Positions 11,737-21,107 of a DNA stretch of 64,000 nucleotides are shown here, piece after piece. Where the stretch lies: the NCBI RefSeq assembly GCF_033958435.1, contig NC_134146.1:53835501-53899500 (forward strand). Reading direction: 5' to 3'. This DNA comes from Carettochelys insculpta. Taxonomy: Eukaryota; Chordata; Testudines; Carettochelyidae. Each line of letters starts with the position of its first letter. Within the stretch, counting starts at the first letter, position 1. The notes beneath the pieces are model-generated. The model was given only the letters and a program-made list of their open reading frames with translations. It made no database searches and was not told where the DNA came from. The position numbers and the translations under genes are program-made.

Positions 11737-12015
11737 TCAGAGAGGTAGCCATGTTAGTCTGTATCGTCGAGAACAAGAAGCACCCCCTGACTTATCTGAC
11801 TTATTTTTTTATCCTCTCTTGATGTAGACTACTGATGATGGGCCATTTCCACCCTGACTGAATAGACCTTGTCAGCTCTGGCCCTCCCTTTTACTGGGAT
11901 CCCACTCTTCAAATACTCCTTTGAAACACCCCCCTCCCCCTCACTCATGCATCTGATGAAGCAGGTATTTGCCCATGAAAGCTTATGCTCCAAAATATCT
12001 CTCACTTGTGTTACA
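11737..12015. repeat. Penelope-like terminal fragments in inverted arrangement
   Basis: The left part has GAGAGGTAGCCATGTTAGTC in + orientation. The right part has CATCTGATGAAGCAGG … CATGAAAGCTTATGCTCC … AATATCT, the reverse complement of the AGATATTTTGGAGCATAAGC … CATCAGATG block. Together they are two termini of one Penelope-like family facing each other with about 180 bp between. Confidence 0.6.
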
Positions 12016-12318
12016 TAGGTCAAATTAGATAATCTAGTGGCCTTTTCTGGCCTTAAAAATTAATGATAAATGTAAATAGTACTAAACTACAGTTGTCAAA
12101 ATTAATGAACAGCTCTACAGACCTCAAACAGTTCTGCATGATTAAGTGATAAAAAAAAATTTATTGGACAGTTTAAACATCACAGACTTTTCAGCAGTTC
12201 TGCTGTACCTAACAGTAGAGTACAACACATTTTCTTTCACGTTCCACTAATTGGTCCCTTTACCCAAAATAGGCATTAATCCCTCTGGTGAGATACAGAT
12301 CTATCCTCCAGACAGCCT
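12016..12318. other. DLG1 intron segment before the Harbinger element
   Basis: Includes a tail-like CTAGTGGCCTTTTCTGGCC motif near 12034 that looks like the end of an old interspersed repeat. Nothing else is recognised. Confidence 0.4.
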
Positions 12319-12344
12319 GGCCACATCCACACTAGCATGTTCTC

Positions 12345-12530
12345 TCAAAATAATTTTCAAAAGGAACAGCTCCTTCAAAAGATCCCACGGAGCATCTACA
12401 CACAAAATGCGCTCTTTCAAAAAATATTTGTCCTCCTTTCAAAATTGCTCCTCCCTTCCTGTTTCAGGAGGAGTGCCTTCTTTTGAAAGGCACTTTCAAA
12501 AGAAAATGTGTATAGTCACTCTTTCAAGAG
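12345..12530. repeat. Left subterminal palindrome cluster of Harbinger
   Basis: At least seven copies of TTTCAAAAG / CTTTTGAAAG-type motifs occur in under 200 bp. A mirror cluster lies at 16796-16970. Subterminal motifs of this kind are transposase-binding sites in other PIF/Harbinger elements; the role here is inferred. Confidence 0.6.
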
Positions 12531-12999
12531 AGGGAGTCCTCCATGCCACCGTCCAGCTGGTGCTTGGGGAGGCCCCTTCCAGCACAAGTGGAGCTCTATA
12601 GTCAGTGCGTCCAGCTGCACTTAAAGACACAGAGACCCAGAAACCCTGTGGCAGGAAGCTGAGGGTGTGGTGACAGCAGGGACGGCACGAGCTCCCACCG
12701 CATCCTCCAGCAGACTTCAGAGCTCCCTGAATCAATCCTGTGGCAGCGTGTCCAGCAGCCAGGAGCCCTCAACCCCACCAGGGGACCCCTCCCAGGCATC
12801 CAAAGACTCCTAGGACCCCAGCCAGGGGCCAAAGAAGAGGGCCCCCTCCTAGAGCGAGGCGGAGGTGAAGGACTCGCTGGCACTCTGGGGATGAGGAGCT
12901 GCTGCTGCATGTGACCAGCCAAAGCTGGAATGCCACAGCCTTCAGCCGGATGTCAACTGTCCTGAGCTCCTGGGGCCACCCCACCCGCACAGCAGAATA

Positions 13000-13506
13000 A
13001 GTGCTCTCCAAGGCAAAGGAGCTAAGGAAGGCCTGTTACGAGGCCTGTGATGTGGCCACATGCTTGGGGGCAGCAGCTGCCACCAGCCCCCACTTGCAGG
13101 GGCTCAACCACCTCCTGGGGCCCTGCAGGCAGCAGTTCACACACGACGGACATAGAGATGGAAGCCAGAGCAATGATGGGGGCTCCAGTAATGGGACCCT
13201 CATCATCACTCTGTCCTCTGGGATCTCCAGCCGTGACCCTTCCACGAGGGCCTGGAGCTGCACAGAGTGGTTCCCCTTGTGATTTACGAAGGTTCATGCA
13301 CTGTGCTCTGGGTCCCAGATGATGGTGTGGTTCCCATCCAGAACCCCAAATGAAGTTCAGGAAGCCCAGCTCCTCGAACCTCATGAGGGCAACAGCGAGG
13401 TCCCCAACTCAGACAATCCAGCAAAGTAAGATGTCGCTGATCTCCCGGGCAACCTTCATGGGGTGGGGAGAGAACACGCCTGTGAGTGCACGATGGGGTA
13501 TTTCAC
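13000..13506 (-). pseudogene. Harbinger transposase, second exon part (decayed)
   Basis: Read on the minus strand from an AG near 13440 (CCCATGAAG then GTTGCCCGGGAGATC). It contains FGVLDGNHTII, matching FGALDGTHIPI of the transposase at 63457-64000; the aspartate is the first of the DDE triad. In the same frame EHSA is followed by TGA at 13296-13294, then NHKGNHSVQLQALV. The Harbinger copy at the right edge has TGA at the same codon. The remaining catalytic D and E region is too decayed to read with confidence. Confidence 0.6.
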
Positions 13507-13507
13507 T

Positions 13508-16013
13508 CATAGAATCATAGAACACTAGGACCGGAACGGGCCTCGAGAGGCCATCAAGTCCAGTCCCCTGCCCCGACGGCAGGACCGACCACTATCTACA
13601 CCATCCCTGATAGACATCTATCTAATCTGTTCTTAAATATCTCCAGCGAGGGAGATTCCACAACCTCCCTTGGCAACTTATTCCAGTACTTGACCACCCT
13701 GACAGTTAGGAACATTTTCCTAATGTCCAACCTAAACTTCCCTTGCTGCAGTTTAAGTCCATTGCCTCTTGTTCTCTCCTCAGAGGCCAAGAAGAATAAG
13801 TTTTCTCCCTCCTCCTTATGACACCCTTTAAGATATCTGAAAACCGCTATCATGTCCCCCCTCAATCTTCTTTTTTCCAAGCTAAACAAGCCCAATTCTT
13901 TCAGCCTTTCTTCGTAAGTCATGTTCTCCAGACCTTTTATCATTCTAGTTGCTCTTCTCTGGACCTTCTCTAATTTCTCCACATCTTTCTTGAATTGGGG
14001 TGCCCAGAACTGGACACAATATTCCAGCTGAGGTCTAACCAGTGCAGAGTAGAGCGGTAGAATGATTTCTCGTGTCTTGTTCACAGCACACCTGCTAATG
14101 CATCCCAGAATCATGTTTGCTTTTTTTGCAACAGCATCACACTGTTGACTCATATTTAACTTGTGATCTACTAGAACCCCTAGGTCCCTTTCTGCTGTAC
14201 TCCTTCCTAGACAGTCTTTTCCCATTCTGTATGTGTGAAACAGATTATTCCTTCCTAAGTGCAGCACCTTACATTTATCTTTATTAAATTTCATCCTGTT
14301 TGTCAGACCATTTCTCTAATTTATCTAGATCATTCTGAATTATGACCCTATCCTCCAAGGTAGTTGCAACCCCTCCCAGCTTGGTATCATCTGCAAACTT
14401 AATAAGCGTACTTTCTATGCCAATATCCAAATCATTAATGAAGATATTGAACAGAACTGGTCCCAAAACAGACCCCCTGCGGAACCCCACTTGTTATGCT
14501 TTTCCAGCTGGATTGAGCACCATTAACTACTCCTCTCTGGGTGCGATTAGCCAGCCAGTTATGCACCCACCTTATTGCAGCACGATTTAAGTTGGACTTG
14601 CCTAGTTTGTCGATAAGAATATTATGCGAGACCGTATCAAATGCTTTACTAAAGTCTAGGTATACCACATCCACTGCTTCTCCCTTATCTACGAGTCTCG
14701 TTATCGTGTCAAAAAAAGCTATCAGGTTGGTTTGACATGATTTGTTTTTTTACAAAACCATGCTGGCTGTTCCCTATCACTTTACTACCTTCCAAGTGCT
14801 TGCAGATGACTTCCTTAACTACCTGCTCCATTATCTTTCCTGGCACAGAAGTTAAGCTTACTGGCCTGTAATTTCCTGGGTTGTTCTTATTTCCCTTTTT
14901 GTAGATGGGCACTATACTTGCCCTCTTCCAGTCTTCTGGAATCTCTCCTGTCTCCCATGACTTTCCAAAAATGAGAGCTAACGGCTCAGCTACCTCTTCT
15001 GTCAGCTCCTTGAGGATTCTAGGATGCATTTCATCAGGCCCTGGTGACTTGCAGACATCTAATTTTTCCAAATGGTTTTTAACTTGTTCTTTTTTTATTT
15101 CAAAAACTAACTCTACCCCTTTTCTACCAGCATTCTCTATGTCAGGCATTCCTTCAGACTTCTCTGTGAAGACCGAAACAAAGAAGTCATTAAGCATCTC
15201 TGCCATTTCCAAGTTCCCCATTACTGCTTCTCCCTCCTCACTGAGCAATGGCCCTACCCTGTCCTTGGTCTTCCTCTTGTTTCTAATATATTTGTAAAAG
15301 GCCTTCTTGTTACCCTTTATGCCTGTAGCTAGTTGGAGCTCATTTTGTGCCTTAGCCCTTCTAATTTTACTCCTGCATTCCTGTGTTATTTGCCTGTGTT
15401 CATTCTTTGTAATATGTCCTAGTTTCCATTTTTTATAGGATTTCTTTTTTAGTTTGAGATCATGCAGGATCTCCTTGTTAAGCCAAGGCGGTCTTTGCCC
15501 ATATTTACTATCTTTCCTACATAGGGGAATAGCTTGTTTTTGGGCCCTTAATAATGTCTCTTTGAAAAACTGCCAGCTCTCCTCAGTTGTTTTTCCCCTC
15601 AGTTTTTCCTCCCATGGGATCTTACCTACCAGCTCTGAGTTTACCAAAATCTGCCTTCCTGAAATCCATCATCTCTATTTTGCTATTTTCTCTCCTACCA
15701 GTCCTTAGAATTGTGAATTCTATGATTTCATGATCACTTTCACCCAAGCAGCCTCCCACCTTCAAATTCTTGACCAAGTCCTCCTTATTTGTCAAAATCA
15801 AGTCCAGAACAGTTTCTCCCCTGGTGGCGTTTTCAACTTTTTGGAATAAAAAATTGTCTCCAATGCAGTCTAAGAACTTATTGGATAGTCTGTGCCCCGC
15901 TGTATTAGTGTCCCAGCATATATCTGGATAGTTAAAGTCCCCCATCACCACCAAATCCTGGGCTCTGGATGATTTTGTTAGTTGCTTGAAAAAAGCATCA
16001 TCCACCTCTTCCA
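13508..16013 (-). mobile_element. CR1 LINE, 5'-truncated, minus strand
   Basis: On the + strand it begins with the CR1 3' terminus (CATAGAATCATAGAACAC, then GGGCCTCGAGAGGCCATCAAG) and runs to about 16013 in the endonuclease domain. It sits inside the intron of the Harbinger transposase, so it is younger than that element. The 5' part of ORF2, and ORF1, are missing, as is usual for CR1. Target duplications are not expected for CR1. Confidence 0.9.
13596..16013 (-). pseudogene. CR1 ORF2 (endonuclease-RT), broken
   Basis: From right to left on the minus strand: C-terminal part of the endonuclease ([37 protein letters not shown], at 16014-15622); linker and RT palm (15647-14709: [47 protein letters not shown]); RT motif A region [17 protein letters not shown] and SGVPQG (14674-14435); catalytic FADDTKLGG (14490-14284); and the CR1 C-terminal domain (14294-13596: GRNNLFHTYRM … RPQLEYCVQFWAPQ … ERLKELGLFSLEKRR). 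These pieces are in different frames, so at least four frameshifts separate them. The catalytic DD is retained, but the protein cannot be made as one chain. Confidence 0.88.
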
Positions 16014-16553
16014 CTCATCCCCATCCCCTCCCCCGCACACACCTGGCCCTTGACCCACCCCCCTGTGCCCAATGTCCCCAGTCTCCAAGGGTCCCTCTTG
16101 CCCAGGACCTCTCCCCTCCCCCTGAAGGGTGGGTGCCATGAGCATGCCTTGCCTCGAGGAGGACGGTACAGTTGGTGGCCCTGCCCATCCCAAACTGGTG
16201 GCTGACAGACCAGTGGCAGTCGAGGGTGGCCAACTCTGTATAGCAATGGCTACCCTCTTCTGCAGGGGGACTGTGGGTGGCATATGGGTATCATGGTGTT
16301 GGAGGGCTGGAGCAAGCCAGTGACACAGCTCCAGAAATGTCTGCTTGGTGATAAAGAAGTTCTGGAGCCAGTGGTCATCATCCCAGTCCCCCAGCACCAG
16401 CTGGTCCCACCCTTCACTGCTGGTGGGGTGACCCCACCAGCACTGAACAACCTGGGGGAGGGGACACGGGCGTTGCCCTGCGAGGGTGGCCTGTACCAGG
16501 AAGGCCATCAGGGTATCCTCCCAGAGCTGCTGCAGGACAGCAGCTAGTAGCAT
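15980..16553 (-). pseudogene. Harbinger transposase, first exon part
   Basis: The minus-strand reading frame shows DQLVLGDWDDDHWLQNFF then ITKQTFLELCHWLAPALQ and PLQKRVAIAIQSWP. This matches WWERLVLGEWDNDRSLRNF and RQTFLELC … VEKRVGIAVWKLA in the copy at 62928-64000. It is the N-terminal helical region of the transposase. The frame runs into the CR1 insertion at 16013. In the right-edge copy this part is followed by a GT-AG intron, so the CR1 probably landed in that intron. Confidence 0.65.
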
Positions 16554-16795
16554 GGTCAGCAGGCTGACTGTGGTCTCGATGGGTAGAGCATTGGGGAGCT
16601 ACTGGTGGTCCGTTGTGTGCCCTGAAATGTCTCCTCTGCATGATCAGGGTCTGCTGCGCTCTGGGTGGCAAGCCAGCATATGGCATGTTCAGAATGAGGG
16701 TGTTGGGGAGGGGCCCTTTAAAGGAGCACTAGGCTGCAGCCCCCGGAAGGGCTTGTCTGCCATGCAACTCCCATCCATGGCATTTCCTGGGCCTT

Positions 16796-16970
16796 TCTTT
16801 CAAAAGAGCACCCTGGAACGTGTGAATGCCCTTTTTTGAAAGAGGGAACTTGTCTTTTGAAAGGGTGGATTGCAATCTCAATCCACTTCTGGTGTGTGGA
16901 CACGTGCTTTCAAAAGCTGATCTTTCGAAAGGAGGCTTTCAAAAGTTCGCCTTTCGAAATTGAGCTGTAG
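16796..16970. repeat. Right subterminal palindrome cluster of Harbinger
   Basis: Repeated CTTTCAAAAG, CTTTCGAAAG and CTTTTGAAAG motifs precede the right TIR. They mirror the cluster at 12345-12530. Confidence 0.6.
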
Positions 16971-16983
16971 TGTAGGCACAGCC

Positions 16984-17775
16984 TCTTTTGCCAGTGCAAA
17001 GAACTGGGCTAATATAAGGAGAGCATTAAATATGTGTGCAATGGTGAAAGTCTTCCCCATGTCTTAACATTTTTTGCACACTTCACTTTGCCAATGTTCA
17101 AGATATTAGGCCAAAAGTAGAAAAATGGCTGTGGATTCCTTCCCCACCCCCAAAAGTTAACAAAAATAAGAAAACTGTATTACTGAAAGTGCTCTGTTTA
17201 ATCAAAGGCAGAGTCAGTAATCATGAAATAGAAAAGGCCCATGTTTAATCAGTATGGGGCAAACCAATTAATTTACTACTTTTTATTGAGGTACAATCAC
17301 CAGTACTTTATTGATGCAATAGTGAGCAACTCACTGCAGAACAGTCTGTTATAGTGTGGCCCTTCCCATTAGGTGTAAGAAAGTGTGCGACCTTCTAATA
17401 CACTTAGAAAAGAAGATCCCCAACCAAAATTAAGTCATTATAATTTCTTGAAATTTTTTGATATTGCTTACATATGTGACAGATATGTGAAAAAAGCTAG
17501 GCCAGTATTATTTCCAGTAATAAAGCAAAGTGTTATCAACCTGTATTTAATTACATTTCGTTAAAGCTAACAACTGTAAATGCTTGAGTTTTTGTTGCAA
17601 TAACGCTACATCAGTGGGTTCTACTGATGTAAGTTTGAACACAACTAGAAAACTACCACTGATTTCACAGGAGCCCAGCTGTCACTTCTAAATAGCATGT
17701 AATATGCACATGTGTGATTTGAGGACTTCACTCTTTCCCCCCCCTTCCCCTCCCCCCACTTTTTTTCTGCATTAG
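16984..17775. other. DLG1 intron before the fourth exon
   Basis: AT-rich, unassigned. It ends with a long C/T tract (about 17730-17774) that forms the polypyrimidine tract of the acceptor. Confidence 0.6.
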
Positions 17776-17885
17776 GGGAAACACTGCATTCTTGATGTCT
17801 CTGGCAATGCGATCAAGAGGTTGCAGATTGCTCAGCTGTACCCAATCTCCATTTTTATTAAACCTAAGTCAGTGGAAAACATCAT
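17776..17885 (+). CDS. DLG1: DLG1 exon (GuK core)
   Basis: A 110-bp exon between a strong polypyrimidine tract with ATTAG and GTGAGT. It encodes [16 protein letters not shown], then [16 protein letters not shown], then VENI, and ends with two bases of a methionine codon. These are the central strands of the GuK domain, with the conserved ILDVSG turn. The only difference I notice from the DLG1 sequence I recall is valine in SVEN where mammals have methionine. The split codon is completed by the exon at 31047, 13 kb away, because the intron between them has filled with DIRS elements. Confidence 0.96.
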
Positions 17886-18054
17886 GTGAGTAAAAACAAT
17901 GTGTCTTCAGCTCAATTGTTTCAAAGACTCTGCAGGTTTTTTTGGGGGCGGGGGGGGAGCTATAAATCATTTGAAAGAGATAAAACACACTTTTTAAAAC
18001 GTAATTGTTTTGTGTATGTCACTGACTACATTGAGTCACAAGGGGACTTTTAAG

Positions 18055-19080
18055 GGTGAGTTGTTCTTCAATTCCTAGGCCCTATAGGTATGTCACAGGT
18101 GGGTACTGGTACTTGCTATCCACCAGAGACTGGAAATTCTAACAAGCAGCATCCACTGGCCCAAATTTGCACAGTCGTTCTCATCATACCCCAGAATAAT
18201 GGCATAGGAGGGAGTCCAAGCCAAATCCTCCCTAGTTCCTCCCTACATTTCTGTAATCTGAACTGAAAAGCTGGTGTCCCCATTTCTCCAGGTTTCTCTT
18301 TGGCCTATAAATAGGTATAACAAAACAAAACAAAATAGATATAGTAAATAGTTCTATTAAGTATAATGTAGTTAGTATAGTTCTTTACCCATACTAGGTA
18401 AAGCTTTTGTGCACACAAAGTTTTTGAGCTTCAACTCAGGAAACACCTTATAGAAAAGGTTGAGACCACATTCTGATATAGGCCATGGTTGTTTGTACTC
18501 TACAATGGCCCCAAGAGAAAAACAACACCCCAACAAGCACGAGCGGACTGGAGACGGCTGCTGCTAACTCTGAGGACTCCGCTTACAGTACTTCCAGTGA
18601 AGGTAGGCTGCACTTCCATAGTCACAAGGACAGATACCCATCTAGGTCTTTTCATAAAAGATGAGATCCCTCCCTGACCAGGTCAATTAAGCCTTTGTAT
18701 ATAGATCCTAACGTGCAGATACACTGAAAAAAGCCTGCAGTAAGGGGGTAAAGTGCAGAAGAAAAAGGATCTATTCGTTCTGTCAGTGGCTCTGACTTCT
18801 AACCAAAAGGACTGACATCTACTGGCTGTGTCTGAAAGTGTAGGATATGACTGTTCAACAGTACTGGCCTATCCCTCGACTAACCACCCAACTGCAATCT
18901 CTTCAGATGCATCAGAATTGTCTGTCCCATTCATCAAAACACCTCAAATGCCAGATTGTATGGACACTTAACACTTCACTGGAGGATATATTTCTCTTTT
19001 CCCCAGTCACACTCTTTTCTGGTCTGATCTTTGCAGGAACATTGCCACACAGGAGAATGAGACAATTTAATTGAGAGAGG
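18055..19080 (+). mobile_element. DIRS-like relic B: left terminal repeat and gag remnants
   Basis: Starts with GGTGAGTTGTTCTTCAATTCC and CCCTATAGGTATGTCACAGGTGGGT-like sequence, a decayed DIRS left terminal repeat of a different subfamily from the intact copy. A short open stretch at 18489-18677 and broken frames to 19080 look like gag (acid- and serine-rich, with a PDCMDT … FPSHTLFWSDLC … ATQENET pattern near 18950-19070). No RT or recombinase is left. Confidence 0.45.
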
Positions 19081-19084
19081 AACC

Positions 19085-20564
19085 ATCTTTTCTTCTCTGA
19101 ATAATGTACCTATAGGTGCTCCACTTCAGTCATTTCAGGTTTGCATGCATTTCTTGAGCCCTTGACTGGAGATGATCTGTTAGCAGAATCAATTTAGCTT
19201 ACTACGTGTATGCTGCATTCCACCAAAGAACCCAAAGTCGTAAACTTTTTAGGATATATAGGCCTGCACAGGTGACCCATCTTTAGTTCCTTCTGATCCA
19301 CCTCAGCCTGAAATGGAGCCCTAGCATGTCTGCCTTGAGCATGCCTGGGCTAACTACTTGTTTATAATTTAGTACTAGTTAGTATGAGAGAGTTGTTACC
19401 TAGCTGGTTAGTAGATAAATAGAGAGAGGTTTAACTTTGTTCCTCTTCCTCCCAGTAGGGAGCTGTACTCTCCTGACAGGATATGCTGGGTGTTCCAGAA
19501 TTCACATTGCCTTTTTTTTTTGTTTGTTTGGGAGTGGGGGAGGGTGAGAGGAGTCAGGAGGCTGTGTCGGGTAGTGATGGATGCTTTCTGTGAATGCTGC
19601 CTCAGTCATACATCTCCCAGAATTGTAACTTCTGCTTGGCCCTTAAATCCAGAGCAAGGAAGAGCCTGGGAATTAAATTGAGGCAGCTTCTAAGGATCAG
19701 TCCCCAGTTAGGACCCTTGTGCCATCCAAACTAAAGCATCGTTCACTACTGGTGTATAGCTTCAGTATGCTATAAATTTATGATCATGGTCCTCTACTCA
19801 GTGCCATAGGAATTTTGATACTCAAAAGATTTATCAGTGGTGGATGAACTGGAATTTCCACTACCGTTGCTTTCAGTACGAGTCTCCACTTTTTTCTGTG
19901 GGTGGATTGGATAGAATAGGATGAGGGAGAACAAGTCTATTTCTTGTCTTTCTCATCAAAGGACTCCCTAGAGAAGGTCAGGCAAAGGAGGGACATACTA
20001 AAGAGAATGATGGAGGCTGGTGATAAGAGCTCCATAGCTCTCTTGTATGTAGAGATCTGTATCTGAGCATCTTGGAAAAGGAAAAGGTAGTCTCAAAAAT
20101 GATTGAAGGGGACAAAAGGTTGGAGTTGCAGAACTAGAGCTGTGGGAGGATTTGAACACTGAACACACTTATCAAAACTATTATTTCAGTAATTACTGGC
20201 TACTTGCGCTAAGTAGATGGAGAACCCTTTTCTAAAACTTGTCTCTTCTTAAGAGTTCGATGAATCTGTGAAATGCAAAGAACTGAGCAGGGCAAAATCT
20301 CTGGGCAGCTTGTGACCTATGAAGTTTTCTTTGTAGGGATAAAAATGCACCCATGGATGTTAGTATAGCCCTGGAGTCTAAAGTGTAAAGAGAGCTGTCC
20401 GTAGTTTCTGAGAACATTTAACCATCCAATGGGAGGTCCTCAATGATATTCTGAATCTCTCTTGGGAGCCCCAAGAACTGGAGCCATGATGTCTTGTGCA
20501 TAACTACCACATTAGAGGTGGGCTCAGCCTCAGTGCCTGCAGTTGATATCCTGACTAACAATTG
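19085..20564 (+). mobile_element. DIRS-like relic C: left terminal repeat and gag start
   Basis: Begins TTCTTCTCTGAATAATG then CCTATAGGTGCTCCACTTCAG. This is close to the left ends at 20565 (CCCGTGGGTGCTCCAC) and 46371 (CCTGTGGGTGCTCCACTG). A T-rich run (19497-19520) and a decayed zinc-motif segment (CECCLSHTSPRIVTSAW at about 19570-19640) follow in the same order as in the intact copy. It is cut at 20564 by the insertion of the intact DIRS element. Confidence 0.5.
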
Positions 20565-20570
20565 TTCTTC

Positions 20571-20740
20571 TTCGAGTGTCCCCGTGGGTGCTCCACATTA
20601 GGTGTTGGGCTCGCCCGGCGCCGCAAATGGGATCTTGCAAGCAGTTTCTGCCGGACCGCGCATGCACCGGTGTGCGCCGCTCCCTTGCGCGCTCCTGGCC
20701 ACGTGCGCGATGCGGTCCCCACCAGTTCCTCTTAACCGCC
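20571..20740 (+). repeat. DIRS left inverted terminal repeat
   Basis: Runs from TTCGAGTGTCCCCGTGGG to about AACCGCC at 20740. It is the imperfect reverse complement of 26482-26658; shared blocks include GTGTCCCCGTGGGTGCTCCA, CAGTTTCTGCCGGACCGCGC and CTCCCTTGCGCGCT. Confidence 0.9.
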
Positions 20741-20844
20741 GTCGGCTGCAGACGGAATCTGACTAGGCTACGGCCAAGTTAGCGTATTCAATGGTTTTTA
20801 GCTGTTTTCTTTAAAGTTTTCAAGTTCTTAGTCTATTGTTAAGT

Positions 20845-20879
20845 TAGCCAGTTTTTTTTTTTGTTTGTTTTTTTTTTAT
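20845..20879 (+). repeat. T-rich run after the left terminal repeat
   Basis: Poly-T interrupted by G, at the position where relic C (19497) also has a T-rich run and copy 2 (46677) has a poly-A run. Confidence 0.7.
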
Positions 20880-21107
20880 GAAAATAACAACAAGAAACAA
20901 TAAGCGGGATGGAATTCAGTCCAGTCCTAGTAACAAGCGGAGCACCAGAGGCCAGGAGCCTAGGGCCATTAGCCCTCCTGCCGCGGCAGGCTATCCAAGA
21001 GGGGGAAAACAGCACAGAGAAGGTACTAAGTACCCCATTAACAACTAAAAGACTCACCAACAATGTCCTCTTCAGGATTCAAGAAATGTGAGTCTTGCTG
21101 AGAGGCA

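Larger units (their letters stand above)
12319..16983 (-). mobile_element. PIF/Harbinger DNA transposon split by a CR1 LINE
   Basis: Left end GGCCACATCCACACTAGC and right end (reverse complement) GGCTGTGCCTACACTACAG form matching terminal inverted repeats, with an imperfect 3-bp duplication (CCT left, TCT right). Subterminal zones at 12345-12530 and 16796-16970 are packed with CTTTCAAAAG / TTTCGAAAG palindromes. The interior carries a decayed Harbinger transposase on the minus strand in two parts (16553-16016 and 13506-13000), separated by the CR1 at 13508-16013. The whole nest lies in the DLG1 intron between the exons at 10731 and 17776. Confidence 0.75.

Noticed and set aside
12496..13384. 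Several overlapping minus-strand frames of 80-120 codons
   Set aside because: They are frame-shifted readings of the decayed Harbinger transposase; only the DGNHTII and HSVQLQALV pieces are meaningful.
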